A stretch of DNA of 48,244 bases from an uncultured Eubacteriales bacterium (GCA_949287075.1 CASEEU010000017.1:1-48244); one strand, 5' to 3'. Counted from the stretch's first letter, positions 1 to 7,939 are shown. Translations and numbers: made by a program. Notes: generated by a model not told the origin, from the letters alone.

Positions 1-2
1 CA

Positions 3-68
3 ATGAGACCACTAGGATGGAAGAGTCCAAAAGAAAAACTAGAAGAATACATGTGTAAAGTAAAATAG
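3..68 (+). CDS. C-terminal fragment of an unidentified gene, possibly transposase or integrase
   Basis: A short open frame enters from the left edge and ends at TAG 66-68. The visible residues include RPLGWKSPKEKLEEY. This loosely resembles the RPxxxLGxxSPxE ending of DDE transposases and integrases, but some 20 residues are too few for a family call. The 5' part lies outside the window. No terminator hairpin is evident before the efp promoter. Confidence 0.3.
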   Translation: MRPLGWKSPKEKLEEYMCKVK

Positions 69-169
69 CAGTCATAGAAAAAGGTACTTCAAACAATATA
101 AATTTCAATTAAGTGTGACATATGTTTGACAAACCTACAAGCAAAAATGGCTTAAAATCAATAAATCCC

Positions 170-198
170 TTGATTTTTATTGAAAAATGTAGTAAAAT
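170..198 (+). promoter_or_regulatory. Sigma-A-type promoter of efp
   Basis: TTGATT at 170-175 and TAAAAT at 193-198 with a 17-nt spacer, about 45 bases before the efp start. A second TTGACA at 126 has no well-spaced -10 box. Confidence 0.6.
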
Positions 199-244
199 AT
201 ATAAAGTTTGTAATAGTATTTGAAAAATGAAAGGAGAAATGAAA

Positions 245-811
245 ATGGCATCAGTATATTCAGCAGGAGATTTTAGAAATGGAACCACATTTGAAATGGA
301 GGGAAATGTATATAGAATTGTAGAATTCCAACATGTTAAACCAGGAAAAGGATCTGCATTTGTAAGAACAAAATTAAAAAATGTTATCACAGGAGCAACA
401 TTAGAAAAAACATTTAACCCATCAGATAAATTCCCAGCAGCACAAATAGAAAAGAAAGCAATGCAATATTTATATAATGATGGTGGTTTATATTATTTCA
501 TGGATAATGAAACATATGATCAAATACCACTAAATGAAGAACAAATTGGTGATTGTTTAAAATATTTAAAAGAAAATATGGAAGTAACCATTCTTTCATA
601 TAAAGGAAATGTATTTGCAGTAGAACCACCAATATTTGTTGAATTAGAAGTTACATATACTGAACCTGGATTTAGTGGAAATACAACAACAACATCAGGA
701 AAACCAGCAAAATTAGAAACAGGTTTAGAAATTCAAGTACCATTATTTGTTGAAATTGGAGATATCTTAAGAATCGATACCAGAACAGGCGAATATATGG
801 AAAGAGTATAG
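245..811 (+). CDS. efp: Elongation factor P
   Basis: EF-P binds between the ribosomal P and E sites and relieves stalling at polyproline stretches. The protein has 188 residues, the normal family length, with the usual three beta-barrel domains. The conserved tip PGKG places the modifiable lysine at K35, equivalent to Lys32 of Bacillus, which is 5-aminopentanolylated, and Lys34 of E. coli. ATG 245 is preferred to the in-frame ATGs at 227 and 239 because AAGGAG (231-236) lies 8 nt upstream of it and its product begins [10 protein letters not shown] as in the family. A zinc-ribbon gene follows after 14 nt and is probably co-transcribed. Confidence 0.97.
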   Translation: MASVYSAGDFRNGTTFEMEGNVYRIVEFQHVKPGKGSAFVRTKLKNVITGATLEKTFNPSDKFPAAQIEKKAMQYLYNDGGLYYFMDNETYDQIPLNEEQIGDCLKYLKENMEVTILSYKGNVFAVEPPIFVELEVTYTEPGFSGNTTTTSGKPAKLETGLEIQVPLFVEIGDILRIDTRTGEYMERV

Positions 812-825
812 AAAGGTGAATCTTA

Positions 826-1359
826 ATGGCTAAACTAAGAGAAGAATATAAAAAATTTTTAGAGGACATAGAGAAAAATTTAAAAAATAAAGAAGACTTA
901 GAATATATCAAAGTAAGATTTTCAATGTTTGTTGATAAAGTCATTGATGAAATGGATATGCTTGTTGACTTTAAAACTCAGAGAATGACTGAATTAGAAC
1001 AAAAACAAAAAGAAATTGATGATAAAATGAATAAGATGCAACAAATCATTGATAATATAGAAAAAGACATATATTCTGATGAAGGTTTTGATTTTGAAAT
1101 CATTTGTCCATATTGTGATAATCAATTTGTGATAGATGTAGAGGAAGATAAAACAGAAGTAGAATGTCCAGTTTGTAATAATATTATAGAATTAGATTGG
1201 TCAGGAGAGGTAGAAGAAGATTCAGATTGTAATGGAAGTTGTTCAGGTTGTCATGGATGTGATGAAGGAATCGAAGAACAGCAAGAAGATAAAACACAAT
1301 CAATACAAAGTGAAGATAAGAAAGAAAATGATGAAGAAAATAATGATGATGATATGTAA
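826..1359 (+). CDS. Coiled-coil/zinc-ribbon protein (CD1247-like)
   Basis: This protein has 177 residues. Residues 1-85 are charged and predicted helical/coiled coil. A zinc ribbon follows with CPYC (C94, C97) and CPVC (C114, C117). A second cysteine cluster lies at about 135-145 (CNGSCSGCHGC), and the tail is acidic and low in complexity. Helical N-terminus plus ribbon matches the clostridial family known as CD1247-like; its function is not established. Being directly downstream of efp suggests a link to translation, but this is inference. The second cluster could bind another metal. A strong terminator follows. Confidence 0.75.
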   Translation: MAKLREEYKKFLEDIEKNLKNKEDLEYIKVRFSMFVDKVIDEMDMLVDFKTQRMTELEQKQKEIDDKMNKMQQIIDNIEKDIYSDEGFDFEIICPYCDNQFVIDVEEDKTEVECPVCNNIIELDWSGEVEEDSDCNGSCSGCHGCDEGIEEQQEDKTQSIQSEDKKENDEENNDDDM

Positions 1360-1370
1360 CATAAAGCCAC

Positions 1371-1410
1371 AAAAAGTGCCACAAATGGGTTTTCCATTGT
1401 GGCACTTTTT
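1371..1410. terminator. Bidirectional terminator between convergent genes
   Basis: AAAAAGTGCCACAA and TTGTGGCACTTTTT form a long stem around ATGG/CCAT with a small loop. An A-run on one side and a T-run on the other allow it to end the efp operon and the minus-strand gene at 1420-1680. Confidence 0.85.
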
Positions 1411-1419
1411 AATGTGAAT

Positions 1420-1680
1420 TTAACAATTATCTGATCTAAACAGGCACAATATCGTAAAAAACGGAAAAAGTACCAAAAAGAACAGAAAACCGAAAATCAC
1501 CGAGGCAACAGTGATTTTAGCAAGTATGCTATAGTTGGTAATTATGAAAACCGCTAAGCCAATGAATAACCAACAAGAAGCTGAAATCAGTGCTGCACCA
1601 TTCCCATTATTGCGAAAAACAACATCTGCAAAATGGGTTAACTTTGGAAATCTCCGTGTTAAAGGTAGGTTCTCTTTCAT
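1420..1680 (-). CDS. Small two-helix membrane protein, unknown function
   Basis: The product has 86 residues starting MKENLPLTRRF. ATG 1680 is chosen over an upstream in-frame start because AAAGGAG lies about 8 nt before it. A basic N-terminal region of about 28 residues is followed by two hydrophobic stretches (about 30-46 and 52-82), so it should be a small inner-membrane protein. I do not recognise the family. It uses a CGG arginine codon, which I did not see in the large housekeeping genes here. A palindrome lies just upstream of its ribosome binding site. It converges on the efp operon. Confidence 0.55.
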   Translation of the reverse strand: MKENLPLTRRFPKLTHFADVVFRNNGNGAALISASCWLFIGLAVFIITNYSILAKITVASVIFGFLFFLVLFPFFTILCLFRSDNC

Positions 1681-1704
1681 AAAAACCACTCCTTTCAGAA
1701 TATT

Positions 1705-1720
1705 CAGTGAATTTTCACTG
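1705..1720 (-). promoter_or_regulatory. Palindrome upstream of the small membrane protein gene
   Basis: CAGTGAA-TT-TTCACTG has perfect 7-bp arms. It lies between a possible TATTAT box and the ribosome binding site, a position that suits a repressor operator. No regulator gene is adjacent. Confidence 0.35.
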
Positions 1721-1818
1721 TATTTACATAATATCATAAAATTTGGTTAAAGTAAATATAAGTTATATCAGAAGAGAAAAGAGATAAAAATATATTTGAC
1801 TCTGAATAACAATATAAA

Positions 1819-2412
1819 TCAAAAAAAATCTAAAGGGTTTTGATATTTTCCATCTATTCGAATGCCTAAATGAAGATGTGTTCCAGTTGTGGCACCATTG
1901 GTAGGGTTACCAGAAGAATCAGAATATTGGTTACCTTTTACACCATAGACATATTTAGGTCCCACATAACCAATAACTTGACCTTGTTTCACAATATCTC
2001 CCACCTTTACAATATAATTGGGAGAACAATGACAATAGGTAACTCGATAATTATCAAAAGAAAGAGTAATGGTATATCCACCAGCACCTAAAAACTGTGT
2101 AAATGTAATTTCACCATCAGCAACTGCAATTAGTTTTGTTCCTTCAGGTGCAGGAATATCAATCCCAGAATGGGAAGAAGAGGCACCAGAAGTTGGAGAA
2201 ACTCTTTTACCAAAGTAGGAACTTATTCTTGTATATCCTGGAATAGGCCATACAAAACCATCAGGGTTAATGGAAATGATTTCAGAATCTAAAGTATTTT
2301 GATAATAAACATTATTAGAGCTAATCACAGGGGTAAAAAAGATAGTAATAAATAAAATCAAAAAAATAAGTATGTAAATAATAGATTTTATATGATGAAA
2401 AATAAAAATCAC
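1819..2412 (-). CDS. Membrane-anchored M23 (LytM-type) peptidase
   Basis: A zinc endopeptidase fold that cuts peptidoglycan cross-bridges or acts as a catalytic LytM regulator. One hydrophobic segment near the N-terminus (about residues 9-30) should anchor or export it. The M23 domain follows with its metal ligands visible as HSGID and GTHLHLG, so the site looks intact. The start is unclear: no ATG exists between the upstream tRNA terminator and the domain. GTG at 2412 is given, but the same bases form GAGGTG, a plausible ribosome binding site for an ATT codon a few bases further on. Frames extended further upstream would run through tRNA-Trp and are not real. It lies directly downstream of tRNA-Trp. 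Confidence 0.8.
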   Translation of the reverse strand: MIFIFHHIKSIIYILIFLILFITIFFTPVISSNNVYYQNTLDSEIISINPDGFVWPIPGYTRISSYFGKRVSPTSGASSSHSGIDIPAPEGTKLIAVADGEITFTQFLGAGGYTITLSFDNYRVTYCHCSPNYIVKVGDIVKQGQVIGYVGPKYVYGVKGNQYSDSSGNPTNGATTGTHLHLGIRIDGKYQNPLDFF

Positions 2413-2422
2413 CTCGTTTAAA

Positions 2423-2468
2423 TAAAAAAATAGAAACCATATAACTGTTGCACAGTCTGGTTTCCATT
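2423..2468 (-). terminator. Terminator of tRNA-Trp
   Basis: On the minus strand GGAAACCA and TGGTTTC pair, with an inner ACTGT/ACAGT stem, followed by ATTTTTTTA. It separates the tRNA from the M23 gene. Confidence 0.7.
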
Positions 2469-2469
2469 G

Positions 2470-2544
2470 TGGCAGGGGTAGAAGGATTCGAACCCTCACA
2501 GGCGGTTTTGGAGACCGATGTGCTACCATTAACACTATACCCCT
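2470..2544 (-). tRNA. tRNA-Trp (CCA)
   Basis: A full cloverleaf can be drawn: acceptor AGGGGTA/TACCCCT, anticodon loop CTCCAAA with anticodon CCA, T-loop TTCGAAT and discriminator G73 as usual for bacterial tRNA-Trp. The 3' CCA is encoded (2470-2472). Confidence 0.95.
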
Positions 2545-2611
2545 ATAGATTTAAGACAATTAATATATTAGCATAAAAAAAATATTTTATCAATATTTTT
2601 TTGAAAAATTA

Positions 2612-2640
2612 TTGACTTTTTTGAATAAAGATAATAAAAT
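2612..2640 (+). promoter_or_regulatory. Promoter of the glyS leader
   Basis: TTGACT at 2612-2617, 17-nt spacer, TAAAAT at 2635-2640. Transcription would start near 2647, at the 5' end of the T-box RNA. Confidence 0.7.
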
Positions 2641-2646
2641 ATATAA

Positions 2647-2862
2647 AATTACATATCTACAGTGAAGAAGAAAAAGTGCGAGAATATTTATTTTTAGAGA
2701 GTTGGTGCTGGTGAAATACCAACAATAAATACGCATGGGGAGCTTTGGAGTGGATTTTTAATGAAGGTGCTTAAAACTTTTAGTTTTAGGAAATAGGGTG
2801 GAAACGCGGAATATAACTTTCGTCCCTAGTATGCTTTATACTAGGTTGATGAAAGTTTTTTT
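2647..2862 (+). promoter_or_regulatory. Glycine T-box riboswitch
   Basis: This leader senses uncharged tRNA-Gly and permits read-through into glyS. Visible parts are the early GAAGAA element, AGAGAG at about 2695, a specifier region containing GGGGAG before TTTGGAG at about 2738-2753 (glycine codons GGG or GGA), the T-box at 2795-2809, and a terminator at 2816-2862 with stem CCTAGTAT/ATACTAGG and a T-run. The T-box reads GGGTGGAAACGCGG, one base away from the usual GGTGGNACCGCG. UGGA would pair with a U73 discriminator. Confidence 0.9.
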
Positions 2863-2964
2863 GTTTTAAATTTAATGAAAAGCAGCAATCTGCACATTTT
2901 TGCAATTTATTTCAAAAAAACTTTCATGGTACTAGTAAATAAAATTAAAAGAGGAGGAATTGTT

Positions 2965-4347
2965 ATGTTAAAATCAATGGACACTTTAGTGGCACTTTGC
3001 AAAAATAGGGGATATATTTACCCTGGTTCAGAAATTTATGGAGGTTTAGCCAATACTTGGGATTATGGACCTTTAGGTAATGAACTAAAAAATAATGTAA
3101 AAATGTTATGGAGAAAGAAATTTATACAAGAGAGTAAATATAATGTAGGATTAGATGCAGCAATTTTAATGAATCCAACCACATGGGTTGCTTCAGGACA
3201 TGTAGGAGGTTTTTCAGATCCATTAATTGATTGTAAAGAATGTAAAACAAGACACAGAGCAGATAAATTAATAGAAGAATGGGCTCATGAAAAAGGAAAA
3301 GATATGATTGCTGATGGTATGTCTGATAAAGAATTGATAGACTTTATTAATGAAAATCAGGTACCATGTCCAAATTGTGGAAAAACAAACTTTACAGATA
3401 TTAGAAAATTTAATTTAATGTTTAAAACATTCCAAGGTGTAACAGAGGATAAAACAGCAGAAATTTATTTAAGACCAGAAACAGCACAAGGTATATTTGT
3501 AAACTTTAAAAATGTGATGAGAACATCTAGAAAAAAAATACCAATGGGAATTGCACAAATTGGAAAGGCATTTAGAAATGAAATTACACCAGGAAACTTT
3601 ACATTTAGAACAAGAGAATTTGAACAAATGGAATTAGAATTTTTCTGTAAACCAGGAACTGATTTAGAATGGCATGCATATTGGAAAGATTTCTGCAAAA
3701 ATTGGTTATTAAATTTAGGAATTAAAGAAGAAAATATTAGATTAAGAGATCATTCAAAAGAAGAATTATCACACTATAGTAATGCTACAACTGATATTGA
3801 ATTTGCATTTCCATTTGGATGGGGAGAATTATGGGGAATTGCAGATAGAACAGATTTTGACTTAAAGAGTCATATGAAAGTATCAAAAGAAGACTTTACC
3901 TATACAGATCCAGAAACAAATGAAAAATATGTACCATATTGTATTGAACCATCTTTAGGTGCAGACAGAATGGTATTGGCATTTTTATGCAATAGCTATG
4001 ATGAAGAAGAAATTAGTGAAGGCGATACAAGAGTGGTATTACATTTACATCCACTATTAGCACCATTCAAAATAGCTGTACTTCCATTGTCTAAAAAATT
4101 ATCAGAAAAAGCACAAGAAATACATGAAAAATTATCAAAGAAATTTATGTGTGACTATGATGAAACAGGAAGCATTGGAAAAAGATATAGAAGAGAAGAT
4201 GAAATTGGTACACCATATTGTTTAACAGTAGACTTTGACACGCTTGAAGACAATACAGTAACTATCAGAGATAGAGATACCATGGAACAAATTAGAATTC
4301 CAATTGATGAAGTAGAAAAATGGCTAGAAGAAAAATTAGAATTCTAA
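2965..4347 (+). CDS. glyS: Glycyl-tRNA synthetase, single-chain class II type
   Basis: It charges tRNA-Gly with glycine using ATP. The 460 residues are of the homodimeric alpha2 type, not the two-gene GlyQ/GlyS type. Class II motif 2 appears around FRNEITPG and motif 3 around [22 protein letters not shown] is typical of the family. Two Cys pairs (CKEC, CPNC) in the insertion could bind zinc. ATG 2965 is chosen over a longer frame starting at 2875 because GAGGAGG (2951-2957) lies just before it. Control is by the T-box upstream; hairpin repeats follow the stop codon. Confidence 0.95.
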   Translation: MLKSMDTLVALCKNRGYIYPGSEIYGGLANTWDYGPLGNELKNNVKMLWRKKFIQESKYNVGLDAAILMNPTTWVASGHVGGFSDPLIDCKECKTRHRADKLIEEWAHEKGKDMIADGMSDKELIDFINENQVPCPNCGKTNFTDIRKFNLMFKTFQGVTEDKTAEIYLRPETAQGIFVNFKNVMRTSRKKIPMGIAQIGKAFRNEITPGNFTFRTREFEQMELEFFCKPGTDLEWHAYWKDFCKNWLLNLGIKEENIRLRDHSKEELSHYSNATTDIEFAFPFGWGELWGIADRTDFDLKSHMKVSKEDFTYTDPETNEKYVPYCIEPSLGADRMVLAFLCNSYDEEEISEGDTRVVLHLHPLLAPFKIAVLPLSKKLSEKAQEIHEKLSKKFMCDYDETGSIGKRYRREDEIGTPYCLTVDFDTLEDNTVTIRDRDTMEQIRIPIDEVEKWLEEKLEF

Positions 4348-4348
4348 A

Positions 4349-4379
4349 TGTCCAATTGGGGACGTTTCTGTTTGGGACA
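4349..4379 (+). repeat. 31-nt hairpin unit after glyS, divergent copy
   Basis: It begins TGTCC and ends GGGACA; the outer arms pair and GGGGACGT lies inside. It has the same 31-nt length and 34-nt spacing to the next unit as the cassettes at 19890 and 41716, so it looks like a degenerate member. Confidence 0.45.
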
Positions 4380-4382
4380 TTT

Positions 4383-4413
4383 TGTCGCATTGGGACTTGG
4401 TCTCAATGCGATA
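4383..4413 (+). repeat. 31-nt hairpin unit after glyS
   Basis: TGTCGCAT at the 5' end and TCTCAATGCGA at the 3' end match the units at 19890 and 41750, but the middle is different and completes a perfect stem, CGCATTGGGAC/GTCTCAATGCG. Followed by TATTTTGTCT, it may serve as the glyS terminator. Confidence 0.6.
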
Positions 4414-4438
4414 TTTTGTCTAAAACAAGTATGAAAAC

Positions 4439-4467
4439 TTGAATTTATGGGTGGTTTATGATAAAAT
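4439..4467 (+). promoter_or_regulatory. Promoter of the radical SAM gene
   Basis: TTGAAT at 4439-4444, 17-nt spacer, TAAAAT at 4462-4467. Confidence 0.55.
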
Positions 4468-4541
4468 TTAAAGGGTAACATAATATAGGAAAGGACAGAA
4501 GATATTTTTGTCCAAAGAAATAATAGGAGGAAAGAAAAGAA

Positions 4542-5561
4542 ATGAAGTATTATGCATGTAGTTCTATCGAAAATCTTGAACTGGCTTTTTTAGGACACAT
4601 AGACATAGGGAATTGTGTGACATTTTGCTGTGAAGATGTCAAAGAAAAACCTATGATAGGACTGAGAGAGCCAAAGGAAACAGTGGAAGAGATTTTGCGG
4701 TTGTATCAGGATATAAAGTTAAAGAGTATACAACTAGCGGAAGAAGGTGTATCAGATTCCGTACTAACAGGATGTATAAAATGTCCAATGTTTCAGTTAA
4801 AACAAAAGGAGATACAATCAATATCAGAGGTCAAAAAGCGAATGATATATGATTATATCAAAATGATAAACATTTCTGTGTATCCAGCACCTTGTCAGGC
4901 AAAATGTATATACTGTAATGTGAGAAAATTTAAAAGACTCATGCAGTATAATGAGAATTTTGAGGAATTTTATAACAGAATGTTTGAAATCATTCGATTA
5001 CTTCAAGAGGAATATCATTTGATTAAACCAAGTACCAATTGGTTTATTGCAAGTGGAGAAATCACCATACATCCGTTGAAAAGGAAGTTATATGATCTGA
5101 CAATGGATAAGAATGTGGTTTATTGTTCAAATTCTTTTAAATATGATGAACAATTAGGGGACATTTTGGCAACCAACAGAAATGCTAAACTGAGTTTTTC
5201 AATAGATTCCGGAACACCAGAAACATGGAGTCTGGTAAAAGGAGCAAATAATTGGGAAACCATGAGAGAAAACTTAAACAGGTATCACAAAAAAGCACTG
5301 ACCTGTCAGCAAATACGATTAAAGTATATTATGCTGACTGGGATAAATGATAATCCGCAAGAATATGCTGCTGTTATCAATCTCTTACAAGATTTGGGAC
5401 TAAGAAGTTTGGAAATAGCCAGAAATCAGTATGAAACAGATATTCAAAGAAGTGTAAAAGATACTGCAACTTTTATACAATGTTTAAAAAAAGCGAACAT
5501 AGAATATCAGTTGAGAGGCTATTCGCCAGAAGAGGTAAAACAAATTAACGAAATCCTATAA
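4542..5561 (+). CDS. Radical SAM protein of unknown function
   Basis: The product has 339 residues. The [4Fe-4S] motif CxxxCxxC is seen as CQAKCIYC at about residue 120, in a domain running to about 270. ASGE and FSIDSG fit the barrel. The first 80 residues carry several extra cysteines (C6, CVTFCC at about 25-30, CIKC at about 88) that could hold a second cofactor. No SPASM cluster is visible at the C-terminus. I cannot name a substrate. Its own promoter and terminator make it a one-gene unit, and its codons (CTG, CGG, TCC) differ from neighbouring genes, suggesting acquisition. The start follows AGGAGG. Confidence 0.8.
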   Translation: MKYYACSSIENLELAFLGHIDIGNCVTFCCEDVKEKPMIGLREPKETVEEILRLYQDIKLKSIQLAEEGVSDSVLTGCIKCPMFQLKQKEIQSISEVKKRMIYDYIKMINISVYPAPCQAKCIYCNVRKFKRLMQYNENFEEFYNRMFEIIRLLQEEYHLIKPSTNWFIASGEITIHPLKRKLYDLTMDKNVVYCSNSFKYDEQLGDILATNRNAKLSFSIDSGTPETWSLVKGANNWETMRENLNRYHKKALTCQQIRLKYIMLTGINDNPQEYAAVINLLQDLGLRSLEIARNQYETDIQRSVKDTATFIQCLKKANIEYQLRGYSPEEVKQINEIL

Positions 5562-5592
5562 AGGCCAATATATTTTGGCCTTTAAAAATTTT
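5561..5592 (+). terminator. Terminator of the radical SAM gene
   Basis: AAGGCCAA/TTGGCCTT stem with a 6-nt loop, followed by TAAAAATTTTT. Its right arm also supplies the weak -35 box of the next promoter. Confidence 0.7.
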
Positions 5593-5603
5593 TATGATAT
5601 AAT
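5575..5603 (+). promoter_or_regulatory. Promoter of the ABC-F gene
   Basis: TATAAT at 5598-5603 is strong; TTGGCC at 5575-5580 with a 17-nt spacer is a weak -35 inside the preceding terminator arm. Confidence 0.45.
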
Positions 5604-5648
5604 AGAAGTCATAATTATAAAAAAAATACATATAAAGGAAGATAGAAA

Positions 5649-7574
5649 ATGAACTACAAAATTGTAAATGGTTCTATATCTTATGGAGCTGAAACGATAT
5701 TAGAAGAAATTAATTTTGAAATAAAAGATAAAGATAAGATAGCCATTATCGGAAGAAATGGAGCGGGAAAAACCACTTTTTTAAATACCATTATGGATAA
5801 TGACATTTTAGAAGAGGGAATTGGAGAAGGAAAATTCCATATATATAAACAAGGAAATCCTGTGATAGGATATTTGAAGCAAATAAACTTTGAAAATTCT
5901 AATAAAACTATGTTAGAAGAAATCTTAGAAGTTTATGCACCAATTATAAATTTAGAAAACAAAATACAAGAAAAAGAAAGGGACTTGCAAGAAAATACAG
6001 ATGAAAAACTGATAAAAGAATACACCAATGCTTTAGAACAATATGAAATCCAAGGCGGATATGTGTATAAAAAAGAATATGAAACAGCCATTAAAAAATT
6101 TGGTTTTAAAGAAGAAGATAAGTATAAAAAAGTAAGTGAATTTTCTGGGGGACAACGAACCAAAATTGCTTTTTTAAAATTATTATTAAGCAAACCAGAT
6201 ATTTTATTGCTAGATGAACCAACAAACCATTTAGACATTGTAGCAATTGAATGGTTAGAAAATTATTTAAAAAATTATCCAAAAGCAGTTGTGATTGTAT
6301 CACATGATAGAATGTTTTTAGATAAAATTGTTAATAAAGTATATGAGATAGAATATGCCAGTATGGTAGAATATAAAGGAAATTATGCTGATTTTGAAAG
6401 GCAGAAAAAGGAACGATATGAAAAGCAATTAAAAGATTATGAATATCAACAAGCAGAAATCAAAAGATTGCAAGCCATTGCAGATAGATTTCGATATAAA
6501 CCAACAAAAGCGAAAATGGCATTATCTAAATTAAAAAAGATTGAACAAATGACAATCATAGAAAAGCCAGAAGAATATGATTTAAAAACATTTTATGCGA
6601 ATTTTGATGTAAAAATACAAAGCGGAAAAATGGTATTAAAAGTAGATAAGTTAGAAATCGGATATAATAAACCAATTGCAGAAGTATCTTTTGAATTATA
6701 TAAAGGAGAAAAACTAGCCATTATTGGAGAAAATGGAACAGGAAAATCAACATTGTTAAAAACGCTAAATGGAAATATACCTAAAATGAGTGGAGAATTT
6801 GAATATGGATATCATGTTCAGAAAGGCTATTTTGACCAACAAATGGAATTTTTAAATCCAGAAAATACCGTATTTGAAGAGATAACGCAAAACTTTCCAG
6901 AATTAACAACAACACAAGCAAGAACATTATTAGGAACATTTCTTTTTACAGGAGAAGATGTTTTTAAGAAAATAACGGTACTATCAGGAGGAGAAAGAGG
7001 AAGATTACAATTGTGTAAAATCTTAAAGAGTGAGCCGAACGTATTATTACTGGATGAGCCAACCAATCATATGGATATTGTCGGAAAAGAAAGTTTAGAA
7101 AACATTCTAAAAGAATATACAGGAACGTTAATCTTTGTTTCTCATGATCGATATTTTGTAAATAAGATTGCAGACTGTATATTAGAATTTCAAGATGGAA
7201 AAGTAACATTCTATCATAAGAATTATCAGGAGTATTTGGAATATAAAGAAAAACAGAAAGATGCAGTTGAATCATCACAGGATTCTGTTGCAGGAGAAGA
7301 AAAAACAAACGTTAATAAAAAAGAAAAGAATTCTTATTTTATGAAAAAAGAAAGAAATCGAATACAAAATAAGATGAATAAGATTGAGCAAGAAATCAAT
7401 AAGATGGAAGAGAAAATTCAAAATATTGAAAAAGAAATGACGAAAGAAGGAAATGCTTCAGATTACATAAAATTAAATGAATTACAGGAAGAAATACAAA
7501 AAATTAATCAAGAAATAGAAGATAAAATGCAAGAATGGGAAGAGTGGAATAATAAACTTTTGCTAGAATCATAG
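5649..7574 (+). CDS. ABC-F family ATPase (YdiF/Uup-like)
   Basis: ABC-F proteins are soluble twin-ATPase factors that act on the ribosome rather than as transporters. The 641 residues show Walker A GRNGAGKTT (about 35), signature FSGGQ (about 165), Walker B LLLDEPTNHLD (about 186), the inter-domain linker (about 240-310), then GENGTGKST (about 360), LSGGE (about 444) and LLLDEPTNHMD (about 465). A charged coiled-coil tail spans about 560-641, as in YdiF and Uup. No membrane segment is present. A housekeeping role is more likely than antibiotic resistance, but sequence alone does not decide. AAGGAAG precedes the ATG. Confidence 0.9.
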   Translation: MNYKIVNGSISYGAETILEEINFEIKDKDKIAIIGRNGAGKTTFLNTIMDNDILEEGIGEGKFHIYKQGNPVIGYLKQINFENSNKTMLEEILEVYAPIINLENKIQEKERDLQENTDEKLIKEYTNALEQYEIQGGYVYKKEYETAIKKFGFKEEDKYKKVSEFSGGQRTKIAFLKLLLSKPDILLLDEPTNHLDIVAIEWLENYLKNYPKAVVIVSHDRMFLDKIVNKVYEIEYASMVEYKGNYADFERQKKERYEKQLKDYEYQQAEIKRLQAIADRFRYKPTKAKMALSKLKKIEQMTIIEKPEEYDLKTFYANFDVKIQSGKMVLKVDKLEIGYNKPIAEVSFELYKGEKLAIIGENGTGKSTLLKTLNGNIPKMSGEFEYGYHVQKGYFDQQMEFLNPENTVFEEITQNFPELTTTQARTLLGTFLFTGEDVFKKITVLSGGERGRLQLCKILKSEPNVLLLDEPTNHMDIVGKESLENILKEYTGTLIFVSHDRYFVNKIADCILEFQDGKVTFYHKNYQEYLEYKEKQKDAVESSQDSVAGEEKTNVNKKEKNSYFMKKERNRIQNKMNKIEQEINKMEEKIQNIEKEMTKEGNASDYIKLNELQEEIQKINQEIEDKMQEWEEWNNKLLLES

Positions 7575-7593
7575 AAAAATGCGGACTTTTTGA

Positions 7594-7701
7594 TGTTATT
7601 ATGCTAAAATAGACTACAAGAAAGCTCAGCACAAATATCGCTCCAAATATTCAAGTCTTGAACACGAATTGAAAAAGCTAAACATGGAATCACAGCAATA
7701 G
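7594..7701 (+). pseudogene. Possible remnant coding fragment
   Basis: After a TGA at 7591 a frame stays open to TAG 7699-7701 and encodes charged, coding-like sequence including KYRSKYSSLEHELKKLN. It lacks an upstream start codon and ribosome binding site, so it is probably the eroded end of a lost gene. I do not recognise the family. Its last codons fall in a hairpin. Confidence 0.3.
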
Positions 7702-7715
7702 GTGATGCCATGTTT
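7680..7715 (+). terminator. Hairpin downstream of the ABC-F gene
   Basis: AAACATGG/CCATGTTT with an inner ATCAC/GTGAT stem and an 8-nt loop, followed by CTTTGG. The weak T-run makes it an uncertain terminator; it could also end a small RNA. Confidence 0.45.
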
Positions 7716-7756
7716 CTTTGGTTATAGATAATGAAAATTTATATAATGATATTTAT

Positions 7757-7939
7757 TTAGTTGTATAAATTTCTTTCATATAAATCCTGAATAAATACAT
7801 CTTTTTCCTCGAAATTATCAATAAAACCAACTTTAGCCATATTGTCATTTACACCTTGAATCCATACAGGTCTATCATCATAAAAAACATCACATTTTTC
7901 TTTGTTAGCTAAAATAGAATGAATTCTAGAAATATCCAT
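7757..7939 (-). CDS. sspH: SspH-type small acid-soluble spore protein
   Basis: The product has 60 residues, close to the H-type SASP length. The order MDISRIHSIL, then a V-x-Y-x-x-x-P-V-W-I-Q strand, then NDNMAKV matches the SspH pattern. These minor spore proteins are made in the forespore and degraded at germination by GPR, whose gene is also in this window. ATG 7939 follows GGGAGGG; an upstream hydrophobic extension is rejected. A forespore sigma-G promoter would be expected, but I could not identify one with confidence. Confidence 0.75.
   Translation of the reverse strand: MDISRIHSILANKEKCDVFYDDRPVWIQGVNDNMAKVGFIDNFEEKDVFIQDLYERNLYN

Noticed and set aside
126..160. TTGACA at 126 as the efp promoter
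   Set aside because: The nearest TAAAAT is 21 nt away; the pair at 170/193 is better spaced.
1819..2535. Longer M23 reading frame of 238 codons
   Set aside because: Its first 41 codons pass through tRNA-Trp and the tRNA terminator.
2875..2964. Thirty extra N-terminal residues for glyS
   Set aside because: The strong GAGGAGG lies just before ATG 2965, and the extension has no similarity to GlyRS starts.
4542..5561. Radical SAM gene as a peptide-maturation (RiPP) system
   Set aside because: No small precursor ORF, transporter or SPASM domain next to it; the neighbours are housekeeping genes with their own promoters.
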